From NCBI GenBank assembly GCA_937864895.1, contig CALMDF010000189.1:1-6780 (forward strand): a stretch of 6,780 bases of DNA, given 5' to 3'. Under the pieces are notes generated by a model that saw only the letters and a program-made list of their open reading frames with translations, ran no database searches and was not told the DNA's origin. Each line of letters opens with the position of its first letter. Position 1 is the first letter of the stretch. Shown in pieces: positions 4,981-6,780 of this stretch. Both the position numbers and the translations under genes were made by a program. The stretch comes from an uncultured Holophagales bacterium (GTDB lineage Bacteria > Acidobacteriota > Thermoanaerobaculia > UBA5066).

Positions 4981-6129
4981 ATGAAGAGCGTCGCCGTTCT
5001 CGGAGCGGGCCTCGTGGGCTCGCTCGTCGCAAAGGACCTGGCCGCCGACGGCCGCTGGTCCGTCCTCTCCGTCGACCGCAGCGCCGAGGCCCTCGGCCGA
5101 CTCGCGGGCGTCCCCAACCTCACGACGGAGCGGGCCGACCTGGCCGACGTCGCCGAGGTGGCGCGGGTCGCTTCGAAGGTCGACGTCGTCGTGGGCGCCG
5201 TCCCCGGTTTCCTCGGCACGCAGACGGTCCGGGCGGCGCTCGAGGCGGGGCGGCCGGTGTCGGACATCTGCTTCTCGCCGGAGGACCCCTTCGAGCTGAA
5301 GCCGCTCGCCCTCGCGAAGGGGGTCCCGGCGATCGTCGACTGCGGCGTCTCGCCCGGCCTCTCGGGGCTCGCCGTGGGGCGCGCCGTGGCGCTCTTCGAC
5401 GTGATCGACGACGTGAACATCTTCGTCGGAGGCCTTCCGACCCCGCGCCACTGGCCGTTCGAGTACCGGTCGGTCTTCTCGCCGACGGACGTCATCGAGG
5501 AGTACACGCGCCCCGCCCGTTGCGTGGAGGGCGGGCTGGTCGTCGTCCGTCCCGCGCTCTCCGGCGTCGAGCCGCTCGACGTCCCCGGCGTCGGGACCCT
5601 GGAGGCCTTCTACACCGACGGTCTCCGGACTCTCCTCGACACGGTGAAGGCCCGGAACCTCTGCGAGAAGACGCTCCGCTACCCGGGGCACGTCGACCGG
5701 ATGCGGATGCTCCGCGAGACCGGCTTCTTCTCCTCGGAGCCGGTTTCCGTGGACGGCTTCCCCGTGGCCCCGCGAAAGGTCACCGAGGCGCTCCTCTTCC
5801 ACTCCTGGAAGAGGCCGGAAGGCGAGGAGGAGCTGACGTTCCTCCGCGTCGTCTGCGACGGCCGCCGGGGCGGCCGGAAGCTGCGCCGGACGTTCGAGCT
5901 CCTCGACCGGACGGACAAGGCGACGGGGGATTCCTCGATGGCGAGGACCACCGGCTTCCCGTGCGCGACCGGGGCGCGCCTCCTCCTCGAGGGCGCCTTC
6001 ACGACGCCGGGCGTCTTCCCGCCCGAGCTCCTCGCCAGGGACGACGAGATCTACGGGCGCTTCCTCGCCGAGCTGGCGGAGAGGAACGTCGTCGTCGAGG
6101 AGACGGAGGAGGAGCTCCTCCCCGGATGA
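4981..6129 (+). CDS. Saccharopine dehydrogenase family protein (lysine dehydrogenase-like)
   Basis: This complete 382-residue cytosolic oxidoreductase has an N-terminal Rossmann fold, VLGAGLVGS at residues 6-14 (GxGxxG), and Asp32 ending the second strand, which suits NAD. The fused catalytic domain carries family hallmarks: D-C-G-V-S-P-G-L-S-G at 120-129, Y-T-D-G-L-R-T-L-L at 211-219, T-L-R-Y-P-G-H at 231-237 and R-T-T-G-F-P at 322-327. The length matches single-domain members that act on lysine, such as lysine 6-dehydrogenase or the saccharopine-forming/cleaving enzymes. Which reaction it performs (oxidative deamination of lysine, or saccharopine or carboxyspermidine chemistry) cannot be decided by eye. 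The ATG at 4981 is chosen because the nucleotide-binding motif follows at once and no earlier in-frame start is plausible. There is no strong Shine-Dalgarno, and a -10-like box suggests leaderless expression. Its stop overlaps the ABC exporter start by ATGA. Confidence 0.92.
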   Translation: MKSVAVLGAGLVGSLVAKDLAADGRWSVLSVDRSAEALGRLAGVPNLTTERADLADVAEVARVASKVDVVVGAVPGFLGTQTVRAALEAGRPVSDICFSPEDPFELKPLALAKGVPAIVDCGVSPGLSGLAVGRAVALFDVIDDVNIFVGGLPTPRHWPFEYRSVFSPTDVIEEYTRPARCVEGGLVVVRPALSGVEPLDVPGVGTLEAFYTDGLRTLLDTVKARNLCEKTLRYPGHVDRMRMLRETGFFSSEPVSVDGFPVAPRKVTEALLFHSWKRPEGEEELTFLRVVCDGRRGGRKLRRTFELLDRTDKATGDSSMARTTGFPCATGARLLLEGAFTTPGVFPPELLARDDEIYGRFLAELAERNVVVEETEEELLPG

Positions 6130-6780
6130 GCGGGGCGGACGGGAAGGAGGCGAAGCCCCCGAAGGCCCAGCGTCTCCGGGCGCTCCTTCCGGACCTCGTG
6201 GCGCTCGTGAAGCCCCGGCGGCGAGTCCTCGCCGCGGGCTTCGTCCTCATGGCCCTGGGACGCGCCGCGGGGCTCGTCCTCCCGGCGTCGACAAAGTTCC
6301 TCATCGACGACGTCATCGGAAAGTCGCGCGGGGACCTCCTCCTCCCGCTCCTCGGGGCGGTGGCCGCCGCGACGCTGGTCCAGGCGGCGACCTCTTTCTC
6401 GCTCACGCAGGTCCTCTCGAAGGGCGCCCAGAGGCTCATCGCCGAGCTCCGGGTGAAGCTCCAGGCTCACGTGACCCGGCTCCCGGTCGCCTACTACGAC
6501 AACCAGAAGACCGGGGCCCTCGTCTCACGGGTCATGAACGACGTCGAGGGGATCCGCAACCTCGTGGGGACCGGGCTCGTCGAGCTCGCCGGTGGGCTCG
6601 TGACGGCGGCCCTCGCGCTCGCCGTCATGCTCACGCTGAGCCCGTCTCTCACCGGGCTGACGGCGCTCTTCCTCGTCGTCTTCAGCGCCGGCCTCATGGC
6701 GGCGTTCGGGGTCCTCCGGCCGGTCTTCCGGGAGAGGTCGAAGATCCAGGCCGAGGTCTCGGGACGGCTCACGGAGACCT
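6126..6780 (+). CDS. ABC exporter, fused membrane/ATPase type (MsbA/LmrA-like), N-terminal part
   Basis: The first 218 residues of a type IV ABC exporter are visible; the frame is open at the right edge. A basic, soluble N-terminus (1-30) leads to transmembrane segments at about 34-56, 71-92, 151-171 and 174-196. Residues 118-148 contain the coupling-helix hallmark: R-L-P-V-A-Y-Y-D-N-Q-K-T-G-A-L-V-S-R-V, then M-N-D-V-E-G-I-R. In MsbA-type exporters this contacts the nucleotide-binding domain. The ATPase domain itself lies outside the window, so Walker motifs cannot be checked. Such proteins move lipids, lipid A precursors, peptides or drugs across the inner membrane; MsbA-like lipid flipping is one option, but a generic multidrug exporter is equally possible. 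The ATG at 6126 overlaps the preceding stop (ATGA), so the two genes are co-transcribed and probably translationally coupled, although no functional link between them is obvious. Confidence 0.9.
   Translation, partial: MSGADGKEAKPPKAQRLRALLPDLVALVKPRRRVLAAGFVLMALGRAAGLVLPASTKFLIDDVIGKSRGDLLLPLLGAVAAATLVQAATSFSLTQVLSKGAQRLIAELRVKLQAHVTRLPVAYYDNQKTGALVSRVMNDVEGIRNLVGTGLVELAGGLVTAALALAVMLTLSPSLTGLTALFLVVFSAGLMAAFGVLRPVFRERSKIQAEVSGRLTET

Noticed and set aside
4861..5802. Upstream extension of the small Cys/His gene as one 414-residue minus-strand protein
   Set aside because: The extension is the antisense of the saccharopine dehydrogenase-like gene and is low in complexity. The promoter at 4869-4898 and the sensible membrane protein starting at GTG 4860 argue for the short form.

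Overview
The window is very GC-rich, with third codon positions dominated by C and G, and is packed with genes. It encodes an outer-membrane-type protein with a signal peptide and a C-terminal phenylalanine, so the source is probably a Gram-negative (diderm) bacterium. The style of the substrate-binding protein and porin-like protein fits a GC-rich Acidobacteriota- or Deltaproteobacteria-like lineage. That assignment is an inference; no rRNA or other marker gene is present.

Minus-strand block, read from 4860 down to 1. A probable operon runs through a small membrane-anchored protein with an HxH...HCxxC motif, a 485-residue porin-like outer-membrane protein, and a complete ZnuA/ZnuC/ZnuB-type metal ABC importer (substrate-binding protein, compact ATPase, membrane permease). 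An SDR-family oxidoreductase follows and runs off the left edge. Gene junctions are tight. The porin-like stop codon abuts the Shine-Dalgarno of the binding protein, the binding protein and ATPase overlap by ATGA, and the ATPase and permease overlap by GTGA. The simplest reading is a trans-envelope metal (most likely zinc) acquisition system: the outer-membrane protein admits the metal or a metal complex, the periplasmic protein binds it through three histidines and an acidic residue, and the ABC pair drives import. The role of the small Cys/His protein is unknown.

Plus-strand block, 4981 to the right edge. A saccharopine dehydrogenase/lysine dehydrogenase-like enzyme overlaps by ATGA with the start of an MsbA/LmrA-type ABC exporter, of which only part of the membrane domain lies in the window.

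The 120-base divergent intergenic region (4861-4980) holds the best regulatory signals. On the minus strand, TTGACT-18 bp-TACCCT places the transcript start at or next to the GTG of the small gene. On the plus strand, a perfect 17-base palindrome contains a GATAAT box that places a start at or next to the ATG at 4981. Neither gene has a good Shine-Dalgarno, whereas several operon-internal genes do, so both lead genes may be read from leaderless mRNAs. No RNA genes, CRISPR arrays or mobile elements were seen.
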